Of a stretch of 64,000 bases of DNA, positions 33,727-47,478 are shown one piece after another. The DNA comes from Reclinomonas americana ATCC 50394 (lineage: Eukaryota > Jakobida > Jakobea > Jakobida), in NCBI GenBank assembly GCA_048213135.1, contig PS015106.1, forward strand, positions 51,738-115,737, written 5' to 3'. The position numbers and the translations under genes were made by a program. The notes under the pieces were generated by a model. The model saw only the letters and a program-made list of their open reading frames with translations, had not been told where the DNA came from and made no database searches. Numbering within the stretch: the stretch's first letter is position 1; each line of letters begins with the position of its first letter.

Positions 33727-36700
33727 ATGCAACGCCGGCAGCAGAAACGACAAAAGCGGCCTCGCGTGGAAGAGGTCATTGATGAAGAGCCTGCGGCTGC
33801 AGTCGTAGAAGAGGAGGAGCAAGCCGATGCCAATCACTGGCACGGTGGTGGCGACTTGCCTTGGGACGACGAGGATGACGAGGAGGAGGAGGATGGCGAC
33901 TTTGAAGACGATGAGGATGATGATGACGACGACGATGCATTCAGCGACGATGTTGTCGAAGAAGAGGACGATCTGGATGCGTTGATTGAGGCGGCGGCTG
34001 CACGAGGTCCGCCATGCATGTGCACATTCACACACTTTTTTTCTTTGCGCCCCCCCACTTCATTCACACAATCCACTGTTGCTTGTGCAGCACCGGCGCG
34101 GACCGATGCCCGTGATGAGAAGCGTGCGCGTCCGGCCGAGGACGATGAGGACTCGTCGGATGATGAGACGCTGACGAATACGATTGGCAATGTGCCGCTG
34201 GAGTGGTACGATGATTACGACCATGTGGGGTATGACGTGGCGGGCGAACGGATTGGCAAGTCGGCCTCGAAGAAGATGGATTTGGTCGATCGGCTGCTGC
34301 GCATGCAGGATGATCCGGACTACATGTTGCGTTTTTTCTTCCATTTGCGAACAAGAGACAAGAGTGTTGACTCTCTGTGCATAGTCGAACTGTATACGAT
34401 GCACTGCATGATCAGGAGCATGTGTTGACGCACGAGGAGCTGGAGACGATCCTGCGCATTCGGCGTGGCCAGTTTGCGGAAAAGTCGGTCGCCACCGAGA
34501 TTGTTGCGTCGCTTTTGTGCACTCTCATTAGTGTGGCATGCATGTTTTTCTCACCTTTGCTCGCTGCAGCCTCTGTATGGCACCGGCGAGAAAGAGTTGC
34601 ATCCGCTGCGCAATGCACCGCTCAAGAAGAGCCGCTTCATCCCGTCCAAGAACGAAGGCAAGATTGTGGCGCACTACCGCAAGCTGATCCGCGAAGGCAA
34701 GATCCCGCCGTTTGAGCCGAAGCTGGATCCGGAGGCACTGGAGCAGTTGCCGACGCCTCACGATTTGTGGGGCCGTGGCTCCGACGCCAAGCTGCCGTCG
34801 TACCACGTGCCGCCGCCGAAGCTGCCGCTGCCGGGTCACGCCGAGTCGTACAATCCTCCTGCCGAGTACCTGCTAACGCCCGAGGAGGAGGAAGTTTGGC
34901 GCAATCGCGATNNNNNNNNNNNNNNNNNNNNNNNNNNNNNNNNNNNNNNNNNNNNNNNNNNNNNNNNNNNNNNNNNNNNNNNNNNNNNNNNNNNNNNNNN
35001 NNNNNNNNNNNNNNNNNNNNNNNNNNNNNNNNNNNNNNNNNNNNNNNNNNNNNNNNNNNNNNNNNNNNNNNNNNNNNNNNNNNNNNNNNNNNNNNNNNNN
35101 NNNNNNNNNNNNNNNNNNNNNNNNNNNNNNNNNNNNNNNNNNNNNNNNNNNNNNNNNNNNNNNNNNNNNNNNNNNNNNNNNNNNNNNNNNNNNNNNNNNN
35201 NNNNNNNNNNNNNNNNNNNNNNNNNNNNNNNNNNNNNNNNNNNNNNNNNNNNNNNNNNNNNNNNNNNNNNNNNNNNNNNNNNNNNNNNNNNNNNNNNNNN
35301 NNNNNNNNNNNNNNNNNNNNNNNNNNNNNNNNNNNNNNNNNNNNNNNNNNNNNNNNNNNNNNNNNNNNNNNNNNNNNNNNNNNNNNNNNNNNNNNNNNNN
35401 NNNNNNNNNNNNNNNNNNNNNNNNNNNNNNNNNNNGTTCACAGGTGGCGATGACTGCACGCTGCGATTATGGGAGGTGCGCACGGGTCGGTGCTTGCGAA
35501 TGTGGCGCGCAAAGGACGTGGTGCAGTGTGTTGAGTTCCATCCGCTGGCCACTGTTCCGCTGTTGGTGGCTGGTGTCGACACGGGTGAGTGGTAGCCGAT
35601 GACTGTTTGTGTGTGTGTGCGGGGGGTGCGATGATGGCTCACGCTTTCGCGATGCAGATCTCGTCTTCTTTGACAGCAAGATCGGCAATGCCGACTGCCG
35701 TGAACGTGTGCTTTCTGTGGCCCGTGCGGCGCGACAGGAGATTCCGACCGGCCAGCGACCGGTGGCAGAGTGGATTTCGCACCTGGATGGGTCGGTGGCG
35801 CCTGAGGCTGCCGCCGAGGGCCCGAGCGACGGACAACGTAACCAGTGGCGTGAACTGGAACCACTGTTCACCATTCGCCACGAGTTCAAGCTTCGTCAAG
35901 TCACCTTCCATCACAAGGGCGACTACCTCGCTGCTGTGTGCCCCGACGCCAACACTCGCGGTGTGGTGATTCATCACCTCGGCAAGCGCCAGAGCCAGTG
36001 CCCGTTCAAGAAGACCAAGGGCCAAGTGCAGGTGAGCACACGCGCCCGCATAACATGCGTATCGTATCCTTGCTGATCACCCTCTCTCTCGTTCCCTATC
36101 TCTTGCACGCTCGCAGCAAGTTGCCTTCCACCCCACCGAGCCACGCTTCTTTGTGGCCACGCAAAAGTTTGTGCGCATCTACGACCTGGTCAAGCAGGAG
36201 TTGGTGAAGCGACTGCAGCCGGGCGTGCGCTACATTTCCAGGTTTCGTCCCCGTGATTTGCCACCTGCTGCTGTCGGTGGGTTGTTGATCCTCACGTGGG
36301 TGCGTGTGTGTGTGTGCATGCAGTCTGGATGTGCATCCGGGTGGCGAGAATGTGCTGTTGGGCTCGTACGATCGCAAAGTGGTGTGGTTCGACACGGAGC
36401 TCAGCTCGCAGCCGTACCGCACCATGCGTCACCACAAGGAGGCTGTCCGTGCGGTGCGTGCGGATTTGTGTGTGTATCGTTTCCATGTTTGAGAGCAGAT
36501 GACTGATGTCTTGCTGTTGCAGGTGGCATATCACCGTCGGTTACCGCTGTTCGCCACGTGCAGTGACGACTTGTCGCTCAGCATTTTCCACGGCATGGTG
36601 TACTCGGATCTGTTGCAAAACCCGCTGATTGTGCCCGTCAAGCGCATTCGTCAGGGTCACATGCGTGCCGAGGACATGGGTCTCTTGGTGTGCAAGTGGC

Positions 36701-36762
36701 ACCCACACCAGCCGTGGATCTTCACTGGCGGTGCTGATTTCATGATCAATCTGTACTCGTGA
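33727..36762 (+). CDS. BOP1: Ribosome biogenesis protein BOP1/Erb1 (WD-repeat)
   Basis: Nucleolar component of the PeBoW complex (with Pes1 and WDR12) needed for 27S/32S pre-rRNA processing and 60S assembly. ATG 33727-33729 opens [17 protein letters not shown], followed by long acidic runs as in the family. Then comes the BOP1 N-terminal domain: [76 protein letters not shown] 524-bp gap follows, then the WD40 propeller ([76 protein letters not shown]) ending [12 protein letters not shown] and TGA 36760-36762. Introns 34326-34384 and 34503-34569 both use GTTGCG donors. The match runs nearly end to end. Confidence 0.97.
34912..35435. other. Assembly gap (N) inside BOP1
   Basis: 524 unknown bases between the BOP1 N-terminal domain and the first visible WD repeat. 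Confidence 1.
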
Positions 36763-36886
36763 GCCTCGTCAGTGAGTACACAATAACCCTACGCCACTAA
36801 AACAACAACAACATCAACAGTTTATTCGTTCACCTCTGTGCGACAGAGATTTATAATTATATTGTGAATTGCAGCAATTATCATTA

Positions 36887-39800
36887 TTATTGTCGCGCCG
36901 AATCGGCGGTCGGCGCAGGCGATTCCGAGTGTGGTGGCGTTGGCGGCGCCTCGTCCAGTATTACGCCGCTCTCAGTCATCTGTGCACGCAAGAGAAGTGG
37001 GTCACGAGAGCTCTCTAGCGCAGCAAATGCACAAAACTGACCTCGTCTCCCGTGGCTCCCGTTTCCGCGGCGACGCCATCAAATGCCTGCGGCATCTGCA
37101 GACAGCGACAACGTGGTGAATGATGGTGTGCACAACAACAACAACTGCAACATTGTTGAGCAGCCAGACAGCGTACCGTGGCCTCATCCAGCAGCTGCAG
37201 GCGAAGCATCTGCGATGCGACACACGGCTAAGTACCAACAAAGGCGAAAAGAGAAAGAAAGAGAGACGTGAAGAGTCAGACAACAACGTACCTCGGCGGC
37301 TTCAGCGGCCACTCGTTGGCGCTGCGCACGACAAGTCAGTGACAAGTGTACGACGATTTTTTGCGTAGCAGTAGTACTCACCTCTTGTTCTTCGGCTGCC
37401 TCGCGCTCTTGCTGTGGGAGAATGCACAGACAATACAGTCAGTGTCGGCATGTGCGTGGCTGAGCATGAAGGCGACACGAACCTGCTCCCGTGCCAATCG
37501 AGCCCGTTCTTGAATGGCGGCCACTTCTTCGGCCTGCCGGCGCTCCACAGCCTCCTCGCGCTCCATTAGCTCCTTGAGGGCCCGACGCTCCGCCATGATG
37601 CGCTCGCGATGCTCAGCCTCCTACAGAAGCACAACCCCACCAACGCGATGAGTTGACCACAGTAGCGCACTATGAAGAACTCAATAAGTGCACCTCACGC
37701 GCACGCCGATCACGCTCCTGTCGCTGCAACATGATGGTGTCCTCGTTGGCCAAACGCGCCATGGCCTGATCCGCAGGCACGGGGATGGTGGTGCGTCCGA
37801 GCCACTGTTGAACGCACTGGCCACCGATCTCCGGCTCCAGGAGTGCCAAGTAGTAACAGAAGCGCTCAACGAGCCGTCGACGTGGTCCGATTTTCGCCAG
37901 CACCTCCTCGTACACATTGCGATTGGTGAGTTCTGTGTCTTTGGGGGCGGCAAAGGGGTCGTCGTCCGGCGTTTCCGGTGTCTCGGAGGGTATCTCAAAA
38001 AGCTGCACGCGCGACGGAGTGGCAGCTTCCGGTCCGCTCGGCGACTTGCTCCGCTGCTCGTGCTCCAATTGTCTCTCGATCTCGTCGGCCTCCTCCTTGA
38101 GCACCGCGAGAAGCTCCTGCCCAAACGTGCCTGCCAAGAGAGTGGCAATCAGTGCACCCAAACACAAGCTGCATACATACTGGGAGGGCATGCACGCACT
38201 CGGCTGTCCTTCGGCCAGCAGTGAGCGCCGCACAGTGTCCAGCACACGCTTGGTCGGCTTCTCCATCCGACATTCCAGCATGTTCATCATGGCACGCACA
38301 AGCAGCATGGCGTCGTGAAACACGCCCACGCGGTACCCTGCGTGGCGCATCATGATCATCACTTATTAGCATCGCCTGATCGCAGAAAAAGAAGCACTGT
38401 GCTGTCACGCAACCGCACAGCAGCACGCGCTGCAGCATCTTGGAGGCCTTGGAAGCGGTGGCCGCCGACAGCAGGCGGCGGTCAACGTCGGCAATGATGC
38501 GCAGGTACGCAAACACCGGGCTCTGCAGCGATGGCTCACGCAGTGCCGAGTGTGCATACATGGACACAATGCGCTCTGCAAACGAGTGCAGAATAGATGA
38601 ATTGATGTGGAAGAGCAAAAAAAGGAAACCACCAAGCCGCCACACCATTGAGTGTTGCCTGCGTCAGACCGAACGTGTACAAGTCGAATGTCTCCACATC
38701 TTGCAGCGTGAGATGCTCGCTGAGTACCCACAGCTGCGAGAGGAGGGTAGTCGATTGCCGCATGTCACGCAATACTTCCTCTGTGTACGCAGGTCACAAC
38801 ACGGTGACGACGACGCAAGCGGGCACGTACACACAGCAGCAACAGCGCGCTCGCACCTTGTTCAGTGAGCAAGATGAAGCACTTGAGCAGAGCACGAGCA
38901 GCGTCGGTCTTCCAGTCCACAAGGTGCAGAATGGTGACCACGGCGTGATGAATCGAGTCGGTCGAAAGCACTGCGAAGCAAGGTCACAATCTCCACATCA
39001 CGCACACGCATACATAAACGCATGGCACACCTGAAAGGTCTCCAGCACCAGTCAGCCGCTGCAAAATGTCGGCCAGCATGATAAACAGCGGCTGATCAAC
39101 CGAGAACAGCTCGACTTCGCGCAGCGGCACAATTACAGTCTCGAATGGGAGGGAGCCACTGGAGGAGCCAATCTTCGCTGCCGCATGAACTGATACAGAG
39201 TGGTGAGCGTGGGGAGGCGCTACAATGAGCTTGATGCGAGTGCGTTCCGCACCTGCCAGACATGGATTCTCGGCAGCCTTCATGGCCAGCCAACGGCTAG
39301 CATCGCTGGCACACAGTTTGAAGAAGGAGCGACGGAATGTCGACCCCAGTAGCGTGTCGATACCAAACTCTGTATAGAAGCAGGTTAGTGCACGTGCTGC
39401 TGCGACATCGCTCGACATGCACAGGCGACGAAACTGGTCGAAGTCAAATCCCACAGACATCGCACGGCGAGACGAACAGCAAGCAAGCTCTCCGAGGCCA
39501 ACAGCTTCTTCACCAGCTGCAGGTAGCCGGCCTCCGTCAACGGCGCCAACGTATGCACTGCGTGGCATGACTGTGAGTCACACTGACAGAGAGAAGTACA
39601 ACCGAAGCAGCTGACGCGGGCGCACCAGAGTTCTGCAACAGGGTTACGAGTTCCACCGACATGAGCACGGCTTGCGGGATGGTGGTCCACGACGGTCGCG
39701 TGAGCCAGTCACGTGGACACGGCTCCGGTAGTGGATCGTGCGACCGGAACCCCATCGAGGTGGCCTGACCGTCCACCGGTGCTGCAATGACAACAGGGAG

Positions 39801-42800
39801 TGAATAATCTTGATCCATCTCCGCAGTCAGCCTGGACGGGAAGAGAAGATGACGAACCGACAGGCAAGTGAGCCGTGTGCACAAATGGAGCCTCCATGAC
39901 TCCGTCGGCCTGGCCCACAAAGTTCGAGTGATCCTGCGGCGAGAACATGTCCGCATCGGCCACGGCCACAAACCAGAAATCCATGCATCCCATCAGTCCC
40001 TTCACACTCGTGTCCTCCTCGGGCATCAGACCTGCCGAGCAATTAGAGCTCCATTCGCAGAAGAAGAAGAAAGAAAGGACATGCATCACTCACCATAGAG
40101 TACACACAGGCGCAGGCAGCGTATGGCAAGGGTCATCGAAGGATGCGACAGACCGGCATCAAAGTGCGACACAAACGACAGCAGCGAGCGGCTGACACGC
40201 GCCAGCAGCCAGCACTCGCGCGATGCTGCGGGATTCTCCTCGTGCAATCCCGCATGCACACAGTCGAGCAAGGCGTGGCACATGGTACTCTGCTCACGCA
40301 GCGCACCACATACGTACTTGGCGACCACCACCAGATCCTCGGTCACCAGTCCAAACTTTTCTGGATCCAAGAAGAGCATCCGACAGATCTCCACCATGAC
40401 ACGCTGCACTTCGGTCACCGGTGACGACACCAGCTTCATCGCGCTCATCCAGTCCCTGTACAGATACATTGCTGTGCGCAGATGCACGTCTGCAGCACCG
40501 AACACGGTGAGCGGGCAACGAATGGCGAATGAGAGGGTCACAGAATCGCTCACCCTCGAGACGCCGCTTGTACTCGTACTCGGCGCGCAGCAGGTCGGCC
40601 GGTCGAATGTCGTCGCGAGTGAGCAAGTTCACCGACAGTCGCATCTCGTCGCGGCGCAGTCGCGGATCGAAATCCAGTGCACCTACACAGATAATGAGAG
40701 GCTTGCATCCGGCAGTGCAGCACGATCAAGAACAAACCCCACGCGCGGTACTCGCGCAGCAACCACACGGCAGCCGCGTGAATGTCGCCAACATTGCTTC
40801 GTGCAGTGGTGAGGATGCGTCGCGGCATCTCGCGATCACGCAACACGCGAGCTCGTGTGCTGCCGTATGAGCCGAGAATGCGGATGCCGTGCATGGCAGA
40901 GATGAGCATGGCACCGCTCGTGTAGCTGACAACGGTGGCGAGCTCCGAGTACACGCCCTCGGTGAGTGCCAGGTGCGCCAGATCTGAGAACGGAAGCGGA
41001 CGCGAGTGAATTCAACAGTGCACATCGGAGACACACGACGGCAGCTGGCAACAACACCTTCGTCGGCCTCCAGGGCGGAGACCACGGCGTAAATGGCGCG
41101 TTCCTGCACCGGCCGCGTGCCACTGCTCATCAGATAGAACAGCAGCTGGAAGGCGCGCTCCTCAAAGAACCATGACAGCTCGCCTGGCGTGCACGACGGG
41201 TGAGACAATCGTGTTTGCTGCAATGCAACAAAAAAACACACAAAGGAACCTCGATGCATGAGTCCGTGCAAATGCAGAATGACTTGCTTTTGCTTCAGTG
41301 GATCTGGCGAGTGCGCACTGCACCACACATCGAGAAAGCTGATGAGTTTGTCATCGATTGGCACACTGTCGAGCGCCAGCAAGTCCTCGTCCGCATTCCA
41401 GATGCCGCCTGATGCATCAACACATGAGCATCACACGCAACCCTATCAATCAGTGTGGACGTACGACACACCGCTGGTGATTCCCTGCGAGCCGTCTCCG
41501 CCTGGTGTGGCTGTAGTCGGTACAGCGAGGAGTGGATTCGCAGCGCGATCATCAACATCGTGGAAGCCGCGCACTTGTTGCACGGCGTAGTAAATCACGT
41601 TGTCTTCGGTGACGTATGCCTGCCGATAGGCGGCCACCACCTGCACACTGGCGTTTCGCACACGCTGAGCGGGGCAGTGTGCCAGGATACTCATGGTGAT
41701 CAGGCCTCTCTCCTCCGCCAAGGTGTCGGGCACGCCGGCTGCGCGGGACGAGGATAAGCAACAGGCGTGGTGAATGCGAAGCCAACGTGGGAGCAACATA
41801 GTGCGCACGTTCTTCGGCCAGACATGCAAGCGAGGAGGCTGCACAGGTTACCACGCGCTCTTGCGCCCGCGTTTCGGGATTGTCATCTGCGGTGTGCGTG
41901 TGTGGACGTTCTCAGCAAGTGCATCACCAACACTGCGTGTTGCATTGCATGTGCACGCACCTGCAATCTCGGAGCGCTCCTCGTGTTGTCGCCCAGACTG
42001 CGATCCACGAGCCGTACTGGCCTTTGCATGTGACACGCCTGACGATGACGACGACGACGAGCCCAACTCGCGTTCGGCCTCCTCCTCAGCAAGCCTCCGC
42101 TCCTCTTCCTCCTGCATTTCCAGTTCGTCCTCACGGCCCTTGCGCCTCCGCTGTCGCAACAATTCCTCCGCATCCGCCTCCGCCTTGGCCGCCGCAGTCG
42201 CCGCGGCGATCTCCTGCATGGATGTGGAGCAGTTCGCGGTCAGCTTTTTGCGGCGAGATTGGCCAGCGTTGCACATACGCAGACGACACACACCTTGTCC
42301 TTTGGCCGTTCAATGAGTCCCTCTGCCTCGGCAATCACATTATTGGCGTAGTTGCGCAGCAGGCGAATGTTGGCCGGCACAAAGCCGAGACTGATGAGTC
42401 CTGGTCTCAGCGACTCGGTTTCCGCCATGAATGCAAAACACTGCGCCAGCTCCACTTGGAGATGTGGATCGTCGATGTTGGCCCAGTCGAACAAGATGTG
42501 CATGGCCGGCGATTCGATGATTGTTCCTCGTGTTTCCTCTGCAGTGGCGCATGTCAGCAAGCACTACGAAGCACTCGTACATGCCTCTCCACCCCCCACG
42601 CACCATTGACATACAATCGCGAAAACACCCATGCCAGGTGGCTGGAGATTTCCGGGCCGGCCTTCTCACTCAAATGCAAGAGTGAAGTGAGCATGGTGCG
42701 GTTGCCGATTAGAGGGCACCCAAAGTCGGTGGCACACGCCGCACGCAGGAAGCGAATGCCTTGCGGCACAAAGCGCTCCGTGTCCTGGTGTGTCTCCACG

Positions 42801-45800
42801 ATTTCAAGAACTCGTTGCACCACCGCCTTGACCACCAATTTCTCGGCGCATTGAGCTGGGGAAAAAAAGAGAGTGAGCGAGTTGAAGAAACGGTGACACA
42901 ACACAAGAATCACGAAACGTAGCTCCGCCATGTTGGACATGGCCAAAATGGCAAATTCCCACGCCGGCTGATTGTCAGAGGCCAGCACTTGGGTCAGAAT
43001 GTGCTCAATGTCGTGTGCCAAGAAATCGTAACGAGAATCCACTACAATGAGGGAGTGAGAGAGCGGTATGCCAACAAAGAGTTGCAGTCAGGCTGCACGC
43101 AACAGTTTTCAGTGATGAACGCAATGGCTGCCGTGGCGTGTCGCTGCAGTGCTCGAATTCCACTGGCCGCAGCTCTGGTGATGGGACCGACGACACCTGC
43201 CACATTCAAAGGCTCGATGCAGCGCGCTGTCACCAACAACAAAGCGTGAGCGCACTGATTACAAAGTGCACAATTGCTCCCACTGACACGCAACTCTCCA
43301 CGGCCAGATTGGAAATGGTGCGCGCGGCCTGCACTTGAATGGAGGAGTGTGAACTCTGTTCCACCAGCTGCACGAGACGGCGGCAGAGATTGGTGGCCAG
43401 GATTTCGGAGCGGCCGACATCGGTAGCGGCCGCATTCGCAATCACCGACAGCGCCATTCGCTTGAGCTCCTCACTGTCGTGCTCCAGCAACAGGCGACTC
43501 ATCTCCGCCGTGACGCCCATGCCCAACAGTCGCGCCATATTATGCGCATCCACTGTCAGATTGTAGAGCGTTCCGACCACCTGCACGAAGAAGGAGGAGG
43601 GGATGAGCCACACAGCATGCCTGCACAAAGCTGCATTTCCGCCACTCACGTTTCGCATCAGCGATTCGTTCTCCGAGGGGATGTGGGCGAGAATCCACGG
43701 CACGCACTTTTCCTGCACAATGGACTCGCGCAGGTGCTCCTCGGTGGAGAAGTTGCGCAGTGCCGCAGTGAGAAGCACTTGCAGGTCGAGATCCGAGTGA
43801 AATGTCTCGCCCAGCAGCACCAGATTGCGGAATCCGTCCGGAGCGGGCATCGCCGCACGGCAAGCGGCTGCGGATTCAAGAGCACGAGTCAAGCCGGAGG
43901 GGTATGCGACACAAAGAGGAATGTACATGACACTACCATGTGCAGAGAGAACGTAGAGCACACGAGCGGCCTCCACTCTGGCTGACTTGGCGGTGGAGCG
44001 CAAGCTGTTGACGACCATACTCACGCCTCCCCACTCGGCCGCCTCGGCCTTCACTTCGTCTGTGCAAATTTACGAGTGAGCAAGCAGCGACAGGCGCACA
44101 CGGTGGGGCAACGACGAACCAATTTCCAGCGCCAAATTACCGAGCAGAGCACATGCGTTTTCTTGAATTACCGGATCACGCACATCGCCCTTCATGACAC
44201 TGAGCAAGACACCACCAGCGGCACGAACGTAGCTGCACCAGATTCCTGCATTCCATGCTCATGAGAAGAAGGGGTGGTAAGAGGGACTGCATGAAAATGA
44301 ATGTGTCGCGTACCGTCCTTGGTTAAGCGAGCCAGGGTGATGAGCAAATTCTGAGTGACCAACAAATCCTCCAGCGACGCTGTGACCATCAACTTCTCCA
44401 AGCACTCGGGTTGGGCAAGTTGTGTGCGCACAGAATCTGCACGTGTATATATAAGGACACCAAACTGCACTGCACGTTCACGAACACAAGCTATCGTTCC
44501 GAGAAACGCAACCAACTTGCGAAATGCCGGCCAAGCAGCGCAAGGCATTTCCCAGTGAGCGCACGAGACCCGGATGCCGAGGGTGTAGTTCTTCTTCTCG
44601 CAGAATATCGCCTGTTTCCAAGCACGGGTGCTGGAACACCTCGAGAACGACCTCCACCAAGCCCACTTCGAGCAAACGCGGCCACATGCGTGCTGCGTGG
44701 AACCACAGACACGATCAGTAATGCGACAGCAGTGCACGCTCGCTCTAATGCGCACGCACGATTCGCTGTCAGTGTGGCAAACGCGGCAAGACCCTCTGCT
44801 TTGAGTTCCGCATGTTCCTCACGATGAAGGACACGCACCATGCGCGGCAACACATCCGACACGACTGCCGCCGGCACAAGAGTGTCTGCGTAGACACACT
44901 GCGTGTGAGCGCAGCGCAGCACGGCACGTGCGCTGCTCACGTGCAAGACGCGCTCACCATCGGCCACCACCTCCTCGTAGCAGAGGTACGCCTCGAGACG
45001 TACTTCGGGATCCTCGGAAAGCACGGTCCGCTCCAACATGCGCAGTCCCTGAAGCACGTGCACAAATGCACGTCTCTCACGCTCTGCGCGCTTGCCACAC
45101 GTGAGATCAGTGCCTTTCGAGGTATCGCATTCTCCCAATAATCACGTGCCTGTCTTGAGCAGGAAACGCACAGCCTGCAGTGCCGTCACACGCATGGTTG
45201 GTGGTGCGCGTCGTGCAAGCTCCACAAGCACGTAGCTGACAAATTCCTTGCCGAGAGCATAGTGCAAGTCATCTGCGGTGACAGTAGTGAGGTGCGAGTG
45301 AGCTGCATGGGTCACGCGCAGCTATCGTCACGGCAAAGCGACTGAACTCTCCATGCACAAGTTGCGCAGTGTGCTGATTGCGTGTATCTGCACGGCCTTC
45401 TCCAGTGTTGATCCGGAGAAGCAGCGGCCGGTGATGGGTCCATACGGGTGCACTTGTGTGGCCTGTCGAGCCAGATGGACGATGCTTGACAACTCGGTGA
45501 TGATTGACTTGTCCATGCGCACATGCACTGCGAAGACACACCGAGTGATTGATTACATGTCACACGAACATGCAGCAAGATCACAGCCTACCATCCTCGG
45601 TGAGCTGCGACACGGCAAACATGGCATGGTGACGAAGTCGCCAGTTCTCGGCTTTGAGCGACTTGAGCACCAGCGGCAATAATTGATGTTCAATCACTTT
45701 TGGTGCCGTTTGCAGAGCTACACGAGAGCAGAGTGAATCACCACGGATGCGACAAAAAGGAGCATGAAGGAAGCGTGTGCCACTCACCACCACAGTAGCG

Positions 45801-47449
45801 TACGAGGCGAGCGAGAGTCTTCAACGCTTTGCGCAATCCGTGCGTATGTGTGGTGCGCATCGTGCGTGACACAAGGAACACCAGGTCCACTTGGTCAAAG
45901 GTGAGGCACGCATAGTGCTCTGCCAACGCACTGTGAATGCCAGCAGAATGACAAATTAACACCACTCTCGCACCACCACTCACCATTCAATGTGAGCGCA
46001 TCCAGCAAATAGGCACACGCAGTTTGCATGTCATTGTCGAGTGTCATACACAGCGCATGAATCGTATCGATGTGCACCTCGACAATGTACTGCAACACGG
46101 CTTCGCCTGCAATCTCGACCGAATGAGTAACCACCCACATTCATGAAAAGTGTGCGCGCGTACGTGCACGCAACTCGTCTTCATGATGGAAGCTAACTCC
46201 ATCATGCGTTGACACATGTCGTCCACGGAGCCGAGCATGATCTTGCTGAACAACTCATCGATGACGGCCTGCCTTCTGATGCGACGCGAGCGAGCACTCT
46301 CGTCGTCCTCACTTGCCGCACCTCCAGTGCTTCCGCGACTCACAGGCCGACTGCCTCCGGCGGGGCTTCCACCACCGCGGTTGGGGATGAGCGTGAGCTG
46401 AGGCACCGTCGGTCGCCACATTTCGTCGCCATCCTCGAACTCCACCACCGGCTGCTCAGCAAAGCGAGCCGACACTGACCGACTGGGACTCATTCCACCG
46501 CCACCACCACCAGCCAGTGCGGAGACGAGCGTTGAGGCACCATCGCTGCGACTGCTCGCGTCCTCCCATTGCACACGACCGGAGAGCAGTCGCCGTGCGG
46601 AACCGGCATTGGCTCCAGTCGATCGTGCCGTCACCGACGCCGTTCCTGCTTCCGCTGAAGCACCGGCTCCTGCGCCTCTTGCGGAGACCGCATCGGCAGG
46701 CACTACACCCGGCACGGCCGTGCGCTGGTACAATCGTTGGCGCTCTCGTTCAAGAACCTGCAGAAAGAAAGAAAGAGATCACTGAGCAAGCACATCGAAT
46801 ACCACCAAACGTGATTGTATGTGTCAAGCCCGACCTCGTCTTGCACCGCGATGCGTACGCCTCCCGACGGTCGATTCCGCCACATGCTAACACGCTGCGA
46901 CTGCAACGGATGCTGCTGCTCCTCCTCCGCCTGCTGCACGGCCAGATACTCGGCCGTCGGGATCTCATCATCCTCATCATCATCCTCTGCCTCCTCCTCG
47001 CCCTCCTCGAGATGCACACCCGTACCATCATCATCCTCTTGTCCATCATCACCGTCCACCACCATCACCACTCGTCGCTGCCGCCTCGGTCGTGCAGGCT
47101 GCACCAGCAAATCACCATCATCGCCATCATCGCCATCATCTCCCGTGGGTGTCTCCATGGATAACCTCCTTCCCACATAGCGCTGCGCTGGCGACAGAGG
47201 CGACAGATCAGCTGCCGGCCACGGCTGCGCACGCTCCTCCGTCGGCACCGAGTCCACTGTCAAATCATCCTCATCGCCATTATCGTTATCATAGTCGTCG
47301 GCGATGGGAACATTGAGTGGACGCGCGCGTGCCAGTGGCGAAGCACTCACGCCGACAATGGCTTGCGGTGAGTGAGAGCCTTGTCGATGCACCACCGTCG
47401 CCATCTTCAACGCACGATGCGTCCGATCGATGATTGTATGATGAGTCAT
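36887..47449 (-). CDS. Giant armadillo/HEAT-like repeat protein
   Basis: A continuous series of short leftward exons with small introns, probably a single gene of well over 2,000 residues. ATG 47447-47449 (or an in-frame ATG at 47404) begins a disordered acidic N terminus (DDGDDGDDGD; LEEGEEEAEDDDEDDEIPTA), then a Gly/Ser-rich part and EKE-type helices (RRIRRQAVIDELFSKIMLGS). From about 46.1 to 38.4 kb come helical arm-like units, for example LQYIVEVHIDTIHALCMTLD, VIEHQLLPLVLKSLKAENWR, AVQIHAISTLRNLCMES and GVSMVVNSLRSTAKSARVEA. A coiled coil sits near 42.0-42.25 kb (EELLRQRRRKGREDELEMQE). The C-terminal part is Arg/Glu-rich coiled coil (REEAVERRQAEEVAAIQERA) ending PTADSARQ, TAA 36887-36889. 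Arm proteins are usually binding scaffolds. I found no internal stop/start boundary, but two or more genes remain possible. Confidence 0.65.
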
Positions 47450-47478
47450 GTGTCACGCGCGCGCTTTTTGTGTGATCG
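47450..47478. promoter_or_regulatory. 29-bp spacer between divergent start codons
   Basis: It lies between ATG 47449 (-, armadillo protein) and ATG 47479 (+, AMMECR1). The two transcripts must overlap or have almost no leader. If the armadillo protein starts at the in-frame ATG at 47404 instead, the spacing is 74 bp. Confidence 0.55.
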
